Shown here piece by piece: positions 1 to 9,370 of a DNA stretch of 64,000 nt (its first letter is position 1; each line of letters opens with the position of its first letter). The DNA is from JADKAV01 sp041393775. Lineage in GTDB: Bacteria > Actinomycetota > Actinomycetes > S36-B12 > UBA10799. The notes under the pieces are model-generated. The model did not search any database and was not told the DNA's origin. It worked only from the letters and a program-made list of their open reading frames with translations. Location: positions 558,001-622,000 of the forward strand of contig JAWKJM010000003.1 in assembly GCA_041393775.1 (NCBI GenBank). Direction: 5' to 3'. The translations under genes and the position numbers were made by a program.

Positions 1-2
1 GG

Positions 3-2441
3 ACCACCGGCAATGATGATGAGCGGGAGTTCCTGCAGCGGCAGACGACCGAGTTGTACGAGGCGTTGCAGTCCCAGACCGAGATGGTGGAGGCGGCGCA
101 GCGGGAGTTGCTCCAAGCCCGCGACGAGGTGCAGCAACTCTTGCCGCTCGAACTCTCACCGAAGGCTCAGTTGCGGGCGTTGAGTCGCAGCGTGCCGGTG
201 TCGGTGCGCAAGCGGTTGGCCTCCTACCGGTGGGAACGCACACGCAAGCGGGTGTCGCGCCGGGATCCCGGTCTGGCCCGACTCAAGAAGGTTGCTCTGC
301 GGGAACTGCTGGACCGCAACTACGATCAGCAATGGACCGGGACCCACTTGGACGAATACGTCGAGGCGGGACTGACCACCGGCGCACCTGTCAGCGCCAG
401 GCACGCGGACATGCTCGATGGGCGCAACGAGGTGGCGTCGACAGGGTCGGCCGTCTACGCGCCCAGCACGCTGGTCACCACCGCCGGACGCAGTAGCGGC
501 ACGGTTGCCGAACTGGTTTCGGCAGCGCGCCCCGAGCTGATCACCGTGGATCTGTGGGACACGCTCATCGTGCGCCGCCGCCCTGCCGACGCTGCCAAAC
601 TGGCCACCGCCCGGCGCATGGTGCTGATCCCGGCGCCTGGCGGGCGCGTGACCGGGATCGACGCCTTCGAGGCCATGTCGATCCGCGTGGCGGTGGAGGC
701 CCGGCTGGCTGCAGCCGACCCCGGTCAGGAGTACGAGTTGACCGACGTGCTCGTGCACACTCTGCAGGAACTATGGCAGACCTCGACTGAACGGGTGACG
801 GGACTCGCCGAGCAACTGGCAGGTGCAGAGGTGTCGGACGAGATCGCCTGGACGCAGGCCCGTGACGACGTTGCCGCGCTGGCAGGCGCACCCAGTATGG
901 CGATCGCCTCCGACTTCTACATGCGAACAGGTCAACTCGCCCAAATCGTTCATGCAGCGGCGCCGCAGTGGCGGGATGTCCCGGTGTACGTGTCGGTCGA
1001 TCGCAAGTGCTCGAAGCGATTGGGCGGGGGTCTGCTCGACCTGATCCGCCGCGACTACCACGTCACGCCGCAGGAGCACCTGCACATCGGCGACAACGTG
1101 CACTCGGATGTCGATGTGCAAGTGGCGGCAGGCGGGATGGCCCTGCTGGTACAACGGCGCGACGAGTTCCCCGCGCCCGGCGAGTTCTCCGCATCCGACC
1201 TGCCCGGCTGCAGTGCAGCTCTGCGACGGGAACTGACCGCCTTCGACCACGACCACCCCACCCAGGATCAGCACGCACTCGCAGGTCGGGCAGCGAGCCC
1301 GCTGGCGGTCGCGGTGGTGGCGCGGGGCCTTGAACAGGCGTACCGCGCCGGTGTGGATCGTGTCCACTATGTGAGCCGTGAGGGGATCTTCCTGGCCCAG
1401 GTCCACGAACTGGTGGAACCCCTCTTGCGCCCGCCGGGTGCGGCGGCCGTGTCCGCGGTCCATCTGGCGTTGAGCCGCCGGGCGACATTTGGCGCGTCAC
1501 TGGAGGCGCCCTTCCGGTTCTCGCTGCAGCGGATGTGGTCGATGTACGCCAGTCAGTCGGTCAGGGCGATGCTGATCAGCATCGGGGTCGACCCACTGGA
1601 TTTCGGGGCCGCCATGAAGCGGGCGGGGCTGACGCCGGACGAGGTCCTCGCGGACGCCCGCAAGGACCGCCGGGTGGAGGCCTTCCTGGCCGACCCCGAG
1701 GTCGAAGCACGCATCCACGACCACGTCGAGCGGTCACGGTCGCTCCTGCGGCAGTACGTCACCTCCCGGACCACCCTGCACGAGCCGTTCATCGTTGTGG
1801 ACATCGGATGGCGGGGAACGATCCAGGACAACCTGGTCCGGGCCCTCGGAATCCGTTCGTCCATCGGTGTCTACCTGGGACTGTTCCCGTTCCTCAACGC
1901 CCAACCGGTCGGATCGGTGAAGATCGGCGTGGCGTTCGACGGCAATCTCGGGGAGGATTTCGAGTTCTCCGACCCGCCTGCGGTGCTGGAACGGCCGTGG
2001 ACCCCCGACGTGGGGTCCACCGTGGGATTCCGGGAAGAGGATGGCACGGTGGTCCCGATCCTGGACAAGGAGTCGGGTCACGTGAGTGCGGGGATCGCGG
2101 CATTCCAGGCGGGCACCCTTGAGGTCGCGGCCCTGGTCGCGCGGTGGATGGACGGCTTCGGTCTGACCACCCAGGCGTTGCGCCCCGAGATGGCCACCTG
2201 GGCCAGGCAACTGTGGCAGAACCCCCTGCCAGGTCTGGCCGACATCTGGTTCGGCTCCGACCACGATGACTCGTTCGGCGCCCTGAACCTCACGAACTTC
2301 GCAAAACAGACGCCTTCGGCGCAGTGGTTGGACGGGAATCTGTATGCGCACGTCAAGGCCGGGATGGCGGCCAGCGGATGGCCGGACGGGTATCGCGTCT
2401 GGCGCCCCGTGCGCTCCATCATCGAGTTGGCCGACCTCTGA
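3..2441 (+). CDS. HAD-superfamily (COG5610-like) glycan-cluster protein, 5' partial
   Basis: The reading frame is already open at the left edge, so the true start lies outside the window and the first in-frame TTG (54) is probably internal. The visible N-terminus is charged and coiled-coil-like. A HAD phosphatase-like domain follows: motif I DLWDT (bases 549-563), then IASDFYM, a KRLGGG lysine and HIGDNVHSDV. The C-terminal half carries VHYVSREG and VVDIGWRGT, as in large HAD proteins of polysaccharide loci (COG5610). Substrate is unknown. Its stop overlaps the next start by one base (TGATG), so it is probably translated together with the glycosyltransferase. The family call is good; enzymatic activity is inferred. 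Confidence 0.8.
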   Translation, partial: TTGNDDEREFLQRQTTELYEALQSQTEMVEAAQRELLQARDEVQQLLPLELSPKAQLRALSRSVPVSVRKRLASYRWERTRKRVSRRDPGLARLKKVALRELLDRNYDQQWTGTHLDEYVEAGLTTGAPVSARHADMLDGRNEVASTGSAVYAPSTLVTTAGRSSGTVAELVSAARPELITVDLWDTLIVRRRPADAAKLATARRMVLIPAPGGRVTGIDAFEAMSIRVAVEARLAAADPGQEYELTDVLVHTLQELWQTSTERVTGLAEQLAGAEVSDEIAWTQARDDVAALAGAPSMAIASDFYMRTGQLAQIVHAAAPQWRDVPVYVSVDRKCSKRLGGGLLDLIRRDYHVTPQEHLHIGDNVHSDVDVQVAAGGMALLVQRRDEFPAPGEFSASDLPGCSAALRRELTAFDHDHPTQDQHALAGRAASPLAVAVVARGLEQAYRAGVDRVHYVSREGIFLAQVHELVEPLLRPPGAAAVSAVHLALSRRATFGASLEAPFRFSLQRMWSMYASQSVRAMLISIGVDPLDFGAAMKRAGLTPDEVLADARKDRRVEAFLADPEVEARIHDHVERSRSLLRQYVTSRTTLHEPFIVVDIGWRGTIQDNLVRALGIRSSIGVYLGLFPFLNAQPVGSVKIGVAFDGNLGEDFEFSDPPAVLERPWTPDVGSTVGFREEDGTVVPILDKESGHVSAGIAAFQAGTLEVAALVARWMDGFGLTTQALRPEMATWARQLWQNPLPGLADIWFGSDHDDSFGALNLTNFAKQTPSAQWLDGNLYAHVKAGMAASGWPDGYRVWRPVRSIIELADL

Positions 2442-3607
2442 TGGGATCACGAGCGTTCAATCCGTGGCTCTACGAGTACTACGCCCGGTTCAGCCCGGAC
2501 ATCAGCGCGGCTGATCCCCTGCGGATCGTCTTCCTGATCGGCTCCGCGGACATCAGTGGTGGCAGCTACGTGATCTTCGAGCACGCGCTGCACGCTCAGC
2601 GGCACGGATGTGAGGTCGTGGTCGTGCCGTTGTTCGACATGGCCGCAGTGGCGCCGGACTGGCATCCGGCCCTGCGGGAATTGGAGTTCACGACCTTCGA
2701 GCAGATTGCCGACCGGGACTTCGACGTGGCCATCGCGACGTGGTGGCCCACGGTTTTCGAGCTCCCCAAGGTGCGGTTCCGACATGCGATCTACTTCGTC
2801 CAGAGCGCAGAATCCCGGTTCTACGCGGTCGGTGCGGATCGTGACTCGGCCGGTCTGGCTGAACTCACCTACACCTTCGGAATACCTGCGATCACGATTG
2901 CCACATGGCTGCAGATGTACCTGGGGTTCCAGCACGACGCCATTTCGTTTCTGTGTCACAACGGTATCGACAAGACCCGCTACGCCCCCGACGGACCGAC
3001 GCTGGCACCACGCCGCACGCAGGGCCTGCGGGTGCTGGTGGAGGGCTCGACCGCTGCGATGAAAGGGGTGGCCGCAGCTGTCGGGGCCGCCAAGGACGGC
3101 GGCGCCGACGAGGTGTGGCTGCTGACCCCGAGCGACATCTCGGAGTACCCCGGCTGCGACCGGGTGATCTCACGGATTCCCGCCGAGCAGACCGCACAGG
3201 TCTACCGCTCGTGCGATGTCATGCTCAAACTGAGCCAGGTGGAAGGGATGTACGGGCCGCCGCTGGAGATGTTCCATTGTGGGGGGACCGTAGTGACCAA
3301 TAATGTGACAGGCTCCGATGAGTTCATCCAGGATGGCGTGAACGCACTCGTCGTGCCCACCGGGGATCTGACGGCCGCCGCTGATGCGGTCCGACGCCTG
3401 CGCGAATCCGAGGACCTGCGCACCGCACTGCAGAGAAACGCTTTGCGTACGGCCGCCGCCTGGCCGGACTGGAATGCAGCGTCCGGGCAGTTCCTGCGAC
3501 TGGTCATCGGGATCTCCCAGCAGGTACCGGCCGATCGCGCCGACTTGCTGGCCCGGATCGTCGGCGCCAGATCGCTGTACGAACAGATGCTGCACGTGCC
3601 GCGCTAG
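2441..3607 (+). CDS. GT4-type glycosyltransferase (WsaF-like)
   Basis: 388-aa cytosolic or membrane-peripheral glycosyltransferase, GT-B fold. The N-terminal Rossmann half has FLIGSADISGGSYVIFEHAL. The middle has YFVQSAESRFYAVG, the counterpart of YFVQDYEPLFFPAG in the gene at 22179-23300, which points to the WsaF rhamnosyltransferase-like group. The C-terminal half has PPLEMFHCGGTVVTN, the donor-binding region with the E-x-F/M motif. The ATG at 2441 shares its A with the upstream TGA; longer in-frame starts run through the previous gene and are rejected. Donor and acceptor sugars cannot be read from the sequence. Confidence 0.88.
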   Translation: MGSRAFNPWLYEYYARFSPDISAADPLRIVFLIGSADISGGSYVIFEHALHAQRHGCEVVVVPLFDMAAVAPDWHPALRELEFTTFEQIADRDFDVAIATWWPTVFELPKVRFRHAIYFVQSAESRFYAVGADRDSAGLAELTYTFGIPAITIATWLQMYLGFQHDAISFLCHNGIDKTRYAPDGPTLAPRRTQGLRVLVEGSTAAMKGVAAAVGAAKDGGADEVWLLTPSDISEYPGCDRVISRIPAEQTAQVYRSCDVMLKLSQVEGMYGPPLEMFHCGGTVVTNNVTGSDEFIQDGVNALVVPTGDLTAAADAVRRLRESEDLRTALQRNALRTAAAWPDWNAASGQFLRLVIGISQQVPADRADLLARIVGARSLYEQMLHVPR

Positions 3608-3742
3608 TCCCAGGATTTGCGGGCATTCTCGTGTGAGGCACTACGCGGGGGTACTGCGCCACGCGAGGTAGTCCCCGCTCCGCGTTCGGGTTACGGCCTC
3701 CAGATAGGTCCCCGCTCCGCGTTGGTGATCTCCATGGCCCCG

Positions 3743-3850
3743 GCGTTCAGGCGGGAAATGCCGGGCGGAATTCGCTCGCGTTAGTCGTCCCGGGCCGTGG
3801 CGGGCCGCCCGTTCAGGTGGGAAGATCCCGGGCGAAATCGCTCGCGTTAG
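3743..3850. repeat. Imperfect direct repeat, two ~40-bp copies
   Basis: Copy 1 (about 3743-3784) and copy 2 (about 3809-3850) share GTTCAGG-GGGAA, CCGGGCG-AA and CGCTCGCGTTAG with a few substitutions. They are separated by about 25 bp. No coding potential is seen across them. Confidence 0.6.
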
Positions 3851-3917
3851 AGGTCGTTCACGAGGTTAGAGAAGCCACACGTGCATTCTCTAACCTCGTG
3901 CACAATCTCTAACCTCG
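3845..3917. repeat. Family A four-arm palindromic element, copy 1
   Basis: The inner arms CGAGGTTAGAGAA (3861-3873) and TTCTCTAACCTCG (3886-3898) are perfect 13-bp complements around a 12-nt loop. Degenerate outer arms lie at 3845-3856 and 3902-3917. The same architecture and core occur at 40420-40499. Confidence 0.8.
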
Positions 3918-3975
3918 CGGCCAACTCCTGCCGCTACCAAGTACGCCCTCGACCCAGGAAGGTCACGAACGGGTG

Positions 3976-5079
3976 TCATCTGGGACCGAAGCCGTGCCGG
4001 ACTCTGCGAGCCGCGCGATAGAGCCGTGTGGACTGGATCCGGCGCAACTGCGCCTGGACCGCCCGGCGGTCCACCTCGGCGGCGTGCAGCCGGTCGCCGA
4101 GGGCATCACGTTCCAGCCGGGCTTGCGAGAGTTCGGCCGTCAGCCGTTCGGCTTCCTCGATCGACGTCCGGGACCGTGCGTAGGTATCGCGCAGGCCGTT
4201 GATCTCTCCGGCCACTTGGGCGACAGCTTCGGCGAGTTCAACGGGGTCCCCGGTGAGGACGTTGGCCAGGATCGATATCACGTACTCAGTGGGTTGGTCC
4301 GCCAGCGCTTGGTGCGTGAGAAAGCCGGCGATGTTCTGCGCCTTCAGGTCGCCGCGGTCTATCCGGTCCAGATACGGGTGGAAGGTGCGTCGTGAGGTCA
4401 CAGACCAGTTCCGCACCGTCTCTGCGGGCCTGGAGTTGGTCATGTTGTCCCCGTGGATGCGCCATTCGAAGAGCGCCTCGGGCAATACGTGGAACCGGTG
4501 GCCCGCGGCCAGGGCGCGGACCCACAGATCCCAGTCGACGGCGATCCACAAGTCCTCGGCACACCCGCCGATGTCGTCGTACACGCGACGACGCACCATG
4601 CAACTGCCGTGCGCCAGCCGGTTCTGCCAGACCCAGTTGGCGGGGTCGTTGAGGTCGAGCTGATGGTTGAACCAGGCGCTGAGGTTCCACTGGTCGGCGC
4701 TACCGCCCTCGGCATCGATCTCGCAGGTGTACGTGCCGCTGATTTCGATGTCGGGGTTGTCCGCGAGGAATGCCCGCTGCCGCTCGATGAACTCGGGACG
4801 GTACCGGTCGTCCGCGTCGAGGTGCGCGATCAGCTGCCCGGTGGAGCGCCGGTAGAGGTCGTTTATCGAAGCCGCAGTTCCCCGGTTCTGGTCCGAATGG
4901 AACACCTGGATCCTCGGGTCCTGGTAGTCACTCAGGACCTCCCACGTGCTGTCCGAGGAATTGTCGTCCATGATCAGGAGCTCCCAGTCTGGGTCCGTCT
5001 GCGCGAGGACCGATCCGATCGACTCAGGAAGGAAGCGTGCGTGGTTGTGGGCCGGCATCAGGATCGAGACGGTGGTCAT
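3976..5079 (-). CDS. GT2 family glycosyltransferase
   Basis: 367-aa GT-A glycosyltransferase. The N-terminal TTVSILMPAHNHARFLPESI opens the nucleotide-binding fold. MDDNSSDST and the DXD region AHLDADDRYRPEF place it in GT2. Residues from about 290 on form an acidic/basic coiled coil (RTSIEEAERLTAELSQARLE) ending in a basic tail. The ATG at 5079 is the first plausible start. It is transcribed away from the fusion gene that starts at 5264, leaving a 184-bp divergent promoter region. Sugar specificity is unknown. The membrane partner is probably the Wzm/Wzt system nearby (inference). Confidence 0.88.
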   Translation of the reverse strand: MTTVSILMPAHNHARFLPESIGSVLAQTDPDWELLIMDDNSSDSTWEVLSDYQDPRIQVFHSDQNRGTAASINDLYRRSTGQLIAHLDADDRYRPEFIERQRAFLADNPDIEISGTYTCEIDAEGGSADQWNLSAWFNHQLDLNDPANWVWQNRLAHGSCMVRRRVYDDIGGCAEDLWIAVDWDLWVRALAAGHRFHVLPEALFEWRIHGDNMTNSRPAETVRNWSVTSRRTFHPYLDRIDRGDLKAQNIAGFLTHQALADQPTEYVISILANVLTGDPVELAEAVAQVAGEINGLRDTYARSRTSIEEAERLTAELSQARLERDALGDRLHAAEVDRRAVQAQLRRIQSTRLYRAARRVRHGFGPR

Positions 5080-5251
5080 GTCGAGCGCAGCCAGTCAGGC
5101 CCGGGTCGGGGCGCAGCGAGGATCCCGGGCGGATGTACGCGAGTCACGTGAGACGACATTACAGGGCAGTCCCGAGCACTGTGCCCGAGCAATCCGGCCC
5201 GGTGTGCTGGCGCCGGGGCGGTTCACTGTCCGACCCCTTTTCGGCGACGGG

Positions 5252-5257
5252 TACCGT
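5252..5257 (+). promoter_or_regulatory. -10 element of a leaderless promoter
   Basis: TACCGT lies six bases before the GTG at 5264 and no Shine-Dalgarno is present. This fits a leaderless transcript and supports that start over the longer open frame, which is antisense to the neighbouring GT2. Confidence 0.6.
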
Positions 5258-5263
5258 GTTCGG

Positions 5264-8002
5264 GTGGCAACCGTGCTGGTCATTGCGCCGGAGTTGCGTT
5301 TCGGTGGGCTGACCGAGCACGCGCGGTGTCTTGCGCTGGGAGCCGGCGAAGTGGGCGACGAGGTCGTCGTGGTGGTGCCGGACGTGCGCGATGAGATCGA
5401 ATTTCCGGAAAGCGCGCAGGTGGTACGCGCTGATTTCACCATGCGCAGCGGGGTCGCGGAGATCGAGTCCAGGGTCGCGCAGGCGGACGCGGTGCTGCTG
5501 ATCAACTCCCCGCAGACGGGGTTGCTGGTGCCGTTGCTGGCGAAAGCACGCGCGGCTGCGGTGGGAGTGCATGGTTCACCACGAACGAATGCGGCTTGGC
5601 TGGGCCAGCGACTGCATGCGCTGGTCGCGGCCGCGTGCAGATCATTCGAGCACCTGCCGATCCTGGTACCGGCGGCGGCTGATCGCAGTGGCGTCGCGGC
5701 CGAATTCGGGGTCCCCGGCAGTCGCGTCCTGAGCCTTCCGAACTCGATCGATCCGGTGACCGACCCGGTGTCGTCGCCACCCGGATGTGATCGCATCCTT
5801 GCTCCTGTTCGGATTTCCAACGAGAAGGTCTGGCTGCTCGACGGGGCGATCGAACTGGCCAACGTGACCGGTCGCGACCTCACCGTTGTCGGCGTGGGCC
5901 CGCACCTCGACGACTGGCGGCGCAGACTGCGCGAGCGGTGCGACCGCCGGTGGAGCCTGATCGAGGATCCCCACCTGCGCGCACACACGAGATCCGCCGA
6001 TGTCGTCGTGGCCGCGGGGATGGTCGCGTTGGAGGCGGCCCAGATGGGCAGACGGGTGGCGGTTCCGTGCAAGTCCGGGGGGTGGGCCGGTGCTGTCACC
6101 CTGGACTCGTTTCAGGGCATGCGCGACGCCAACTTCGTGCTGTGGGAGCACCCGTGGACCGGCGACACCCGTGGGGTGTGGGATCGGGTCTGCTCACTGT
6201 CCGAGCAGGAACTGGCCGCGATCTCGGAACGAATCGCGGTTGAGGCCTCGCCCCGTCTGATGTACGAGCGCTTCCGCCGTCGCGCATGTGCACCCGGCGT
6301 CCACGACCCGGCCGATTCCGTGGTGACGGTGGCAGAGGTGCTGGCAGAGGCGCAACGGGTCGAGGGACAGCTGCACAAGGACTACGCGACGATCCTGGAG
6401 GCGCGGAACTACTTCGAGCAGCAGGCCACCAACTGGGAGACCGCCTACCGCGACCTGGAGGGTGCCGGGAACGACCGCTCCGAACGCACCACCCTGAGGC
6501 AGCGGTGGCGGGCCCGCAAGCGACACCACGCGGCCGGCGAGCCGGGCAAAGGACCCGCTGGTCTGGCGCTCCGGCTGTACAACAGCCACTCGGTGACTCT
6601 GCACTCAGCGGCCGCATACGCGTACTTCGTGAAGAAGGAGAGGCGGTTCGATCCCCGTCAGAAGCCGTCCGCCGTGACCTCCGTGGAAATCCGCCGCAAT
6701 CCGTCGATCCCGAGGATGTCCTGGGTGGCCCGGCGGCGGTCCGGGCATTGGGACTTCACTGTCGGGGAGGCCGTGGAAACCAGCGAGCACGGCTTCTTCG
6801 AAGGGGTGTGGGACGCCGACTTCGCCCTGTTTCGCCCGGACCTGTCGGAGCACAGGTTCGGCTCGGGGATGATCATGACCGAGGCCGGCCCGACATTCAC
6901 CTGCAGTTTTCCGGGAGAACCTCTCTACGTCGTTCTCGGTAAGTCGACCCACGACGCGGTCGTGAGCAATTCACCGATCTTCGCGCTGACTGCTGCCGGG
7001 ATCCGTCCTGGGGACGGTTCTTTCGATGCGCTGACCGAGAACATCCGCGAGAGGTCACTGGCCCTGTGTGAGCTGGGAGTGGAGAGGTCTCCGACGCTTC
7101 TGTCGGAGGACTCCGCACATGCGATGCATCTGCTCACCTACTTCAACTTCCGGATCAGGGAGGACGGCCGGATACGGAGGTATTGGACGGTCCCCCGACG
7201 TGAGTTCCGGACCTTCGCGCAGTATCGGGAGTTGTTGAAGGGCACTCTCGAGGCCGTGTTCCGCAACGGATCCGCCCCCGGCAGGCGGCACCGGCTCACA
7301 CCCGTCGTGCCGATCTCGAGGGGATACGATTCCACGGCGTGCGCGGCGATGGCCGCTGAGGCGGGGTGCCGGGATGCTGTCACTCTGGACGTGATCGTGG
7401 AGGGCCGCCACGACAGCGGTGAAGCCAACGCCCGGGCGCTGGGCCTGGACGTCTCAGTGCACCGGCACGTGTACGGCGACGACCTGCCAACCCTTACGGT
7501 GGGGCAGATCGGTCCGGTCGAGCACGAGGCTGCCGAGTTCATCGCGACAGCGGGACGCCCGGGCAACATCATGTACCTGCCATTCGAGCACCGCCTGCGG
7601 GACCGGATCCTGATCTCCGGGGCGGGCGGCGACTCGTATTGGCCCAAGGAGATCACAGCAACGTCGGGATTGAGCATGCGGGCGGAGTACGCGCGCGGCA
7701 CGGTGGAATTCCGGTTGCGGGTGGGATTCGCGAACCTTCCGCTGCCATCCGTCGGCTCACGCTTCATCCCCTCGATCGCCGCCCTGAACGGTTCCCAGGA
7801 GATGGCCGGTTTCAGTGTGGGAGGCGACTACGATCGGCCCGTCCCCCGAAGGATCGGCGAAGAGGCGGGGCTGCCCCGGGAATCGTTCGGGGCGGCCAAG
7901 ACCGCCGCTGCACCGGTCATCGCCGACGACTTGAAACACTTCGTCGACGCGGCCCGGGTGGTGGCGCAGCGCTATGAACAGTGGGACGGCCCGGCGGGCT
8001 GA
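5264..8002 (+). CDS. Glycosyltransferase-like / asparagine-synthase-like fusion protein
   Basis: 912 aa. Residues 1-350 look like a GT-B glycosyltransferase (TVLVIAPELRFGGLTEHARC at the start; a helical EALE-type region VALEAAQMGRRVAVP). A charged linker follows, about residues 370-440. The C-terminal half resembles the synthetase domain of class B asparagine synthetases. It has a YW segment (RIRRYWTVPRREF), a PP-loop SRGYDS at 685-690 in place of SGGxDS, and SGAGGDS at 785-791 in place of SGEGGDE. No Cys1 glutaminase domain is present, so ammonia must come from elsewhere, or the domain may adenylate a carboxylate on the glycan. Amidation or acyl transfer to a surface sugar is inference. GTG start supported by the -10 hexamer. 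Confidence 0.8.
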   Translation: MATVLVIAPELRFGGLTEHARCLALGAGEVGDEVVVVVPDVRDEIEFPESAQVVRADFTMRSGVAEIESRVAQADAVLLINSPQTGLLVPLLAKARAAAVGVHGSPRTNAAWLGQRLHALVAAACRSFEHLPILVPAAADRSGVAAEFGVPGSRVLSLPNSIDPVTDPVSSPPGCDRILAPVRISNEKVWLLDGAIELANVTGRDLTVVGVGPHLDDWRRRLRERCDRRWSLIEDPHLRAHTRSADVVVAAGMVALEAAQMGRRVAVPCKSGGWAGAVTLDSFQGMRDANFVLWEHPWTGDTRGVWDRVCSLSEQELAAISERIAVEASPRLMYERFRRRACAPGVHDPADSVVTVAEVLAEAQRVEGQLHKDYATILEARNYFEQQATNWETAYRDLEGAGNDRSERTTLRQRWRARKRHHAAGEPGKGPAGLALRLYNSHSVTLHSAAAYAYFVKKERRFDPRQKPSAVTSVEIRRNPSIPRMSWVARRRSGHWDFTVGEAVETSEHGFFEGVWDADFALFRPDLSEHRFGSGMIMTEAGPTFTCSFPGEPLYVVLGKSTHDAVVSNSPIFALTAAGIRPGDGSFDALTENIRERSLALCELGVERSPTLLSEDSAHAMHLLTYFNFRIREDGRIRRYWTVPRREFRTFAQYRELLKGTLEAVFRNGSAPGRRHRLTPVVPISRGYDSTACAAMAAEAGCRDAVTLDVIVEGRHDSGEANARALGLDVSVHRHVYGDDLPTLTVGQIGPVEHEAAEFIATAGRPGNIMYLPFEHRLRDRILISGAGGDSYWPKEITATSGLSMRAEYARGTVEFRLRVGFANLPLPSVGSRFIPSIAALNGSQEMAGFSVGGDYDRPVPRRIGEEAGLPRESFGAAKTAAAPVIADDLKHFVDAARVVAQRYEQWDGPAG

Positions 8003-8025
8003 CGTGCTCGGCACCGGCCACGATT

Positions 8026-8137
8026 GTGACGAAGGTGCTGGCCCGCCCTCCCGCCGTGTTACGAAGGTGCGCGGTTCGGGCAACTGCGACCGCGCACCTT
8101 CGTAACAGTCGGGGTTCGGGCCCGACAACTTCGTAAC
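8026..8137. repeat. Family B four-arm palindromic element, copy 1
   Basis: The inner arms at 8057-8075 and 8089-8107 are perfect 19-bp complements (core TTACGAAGGTGCG) around a 13-nt loop. Outer arms GTGACGAAGGTG (8026-8037) and CAACTTCGTAACA (about 8125-8137) lie outside. It sits between convergent gene ends; related copies occur at 30153 and 57497. Confidence 0.85.
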
Positions 8138-8185
8138 ACGGAGGTCTGGCACCCTCGCCGGGGTCGCTATCGGAGGCTTTCGCCG

Positions 8186-9370
8186 TCACACCCTGTCGTC
8201 CAGGCCGCTTGTGCCGCTGATGTGCGCGAAACGGTGCAGGGCGCCGGCCAGGGCCGCCTCGATCTCGCCCAGGTCGGGACCGCGGCTGCGACCGACCGCT
8301 TCGGCGACCCATCCAGCGAAGGCCTCGGCGGCCGCGACATCGTGCGGCGAATGCACTGAGAACAGGGGGCTGACCCATTCCTGAGCCACCTCGTCGGCGC
8401 CGATGAACACCTCAGCCGCCTTCTCGCCGGGGGTGTCGCGCTCGGTGACCAGCACCGGGTACGTGTCGGCGGTAGGCTGTGCCGCACCGACGAGGTCCTC
8501 GGTGATGTACTCGGCGGTGAGGTGGAGGGAGGCCAGCACGCGCTCCAGCGCCAGTTGCAGTTCCCATATGCCGACGGCTTGCGGATCCGGGATCACGATG
8601 GAGCCCGGTGGGGCGACCGAAGCGAGGGTGCACAAGTGCCCCGATTCTGCCGGCGTCACGAAGTACCTGTTCGTGTCGGCCGGAACCGGCAGCACTTGAT
8701 CGTTGGCCAGCCGTATCAGCCAGCTCTCGAGCAGGGACCCCGAGGAGAAGGCCACGTTGGCGAAGCGGGCCGTGGTCGCCTCCGGGTACTGTCCGAGTAC
8801 CAGCATCTCCATGACCCGTTTGCTCGCCCCCATCATGCTGGCCGGGTCGGCGGCCTTGTCGGTGGACACGACGAAGACCCGGCAGTCCGGGTTGTGCTGT
8901 TTTGCCGCCCGCACCGGACGGATGGTGCCGTTGACGTTCACATTCAGCATGTGCAGGGCGGAAACGGCGTCCCGCTCGCTGCGGACGTGTTTGCAGGCCG
9001 CGAAGGCCAGCACGACGTCGAAGGGCCCGTCCTCGGCGACCACCCGGTCGATCAGCGGGCCGGTGACGTCGACCAGTCGTGGAACCAGTCGGGTCCCGGT
9101 ACTGATCGAACCGGAGGTGCGCAGATCACGGACCAACTCGGCCAAGGAGTTCTCGTCGTGGTCGGCGACGACGACCGTCCGGGGGCGGAACGGCAGAATC
9201 GTGCGCAGCGTCTGGCCGGCGATGAACCCGGCCCCCCCGGTGACCAGCACCCGGGCGCCCTCGTATGTCGCAGCCAGTTCCCGCTGCAGTTGCCGCAGCG
9301 CCGGTTCGAACATGGAGGTCTCGCGCTGTGTGACAACACATGCGAGTCGGGCAACGGAGGGATTTCTCAC
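8186..9370 (-). CDS. CapD/FlaA1-like polysaccharide biosynthesis NDP-sugar dehydratase/epimerase
   Basis: 394-aa SDR-fold protein. VLVTGGAGFIAGQ is the NAD-binding glycine motif. VSTDKAADPASMMGASKR matches the CapD/FlaA1 group, in which the catalytic Tyr of YxxxK is replaced by Met. Family members are 4,6-dehydratases or C5-epimerases acting on UDP-GlcNAc-type sugars. The GTG at 9370 overlaps the upstream stop as GTGA, matching many junctions in this window; the alternative is ATG at 9313 (375 aa). Last gene of the wzm-wzt operon. The C-terminal ~100 residues are less conserved, and the exact reaction is not assignable. Confidence 0.82.
   Translation of the reverse strand: MRNPSVARLACVVTQRETSMFEPALRQLQRELAATYEGARVLVTGGAGFIAGQTLRTILPFRPRTVVVADHDENSLAELVRDLRTSGSISTGTRLVPRLVDVTGPLIDRVVAEDGPFDVVLAFAACKHVRSERDAVSALHMLNVNVNGTIRPVRAAKQHNPDCRVFVVSTDKAADPASMMGASKRVMEMLVLGQYPEATTARFANVAFSSGSLLESWLIRLANDQVLPVPADTNRYFVTPAESGHLCTLASVAPPGSIVIPDPQAVGIWELQLALERVLASLHLTAEYITEDLVGAAQPTADTYPVLVTERDTPGEKAAEVFIGADEVAQEWVSPLFSVHSPHDVAAAEAFAGWVAEAVGRSRGPDLGEIEAALAGALHRFAHISGTSGLDDRV

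Larger units (their letters stand above)
3608..3975. other. Intergenic region between convergent genes, packed with short repeats
   Basis: No credible gene. It holds two copies of a 16-bp sequence (3671-3686 and 3708-3723), two imperfect ~40-bp copies (3743-3784 and 3809-3850, both ending CTCGCGTTAG), and then a family A palindrome (3845-3917). Both flanking genes end here, so the palindromes could act as a bidirectional terminator; no U-tract is evident. Confidence 0.7.
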
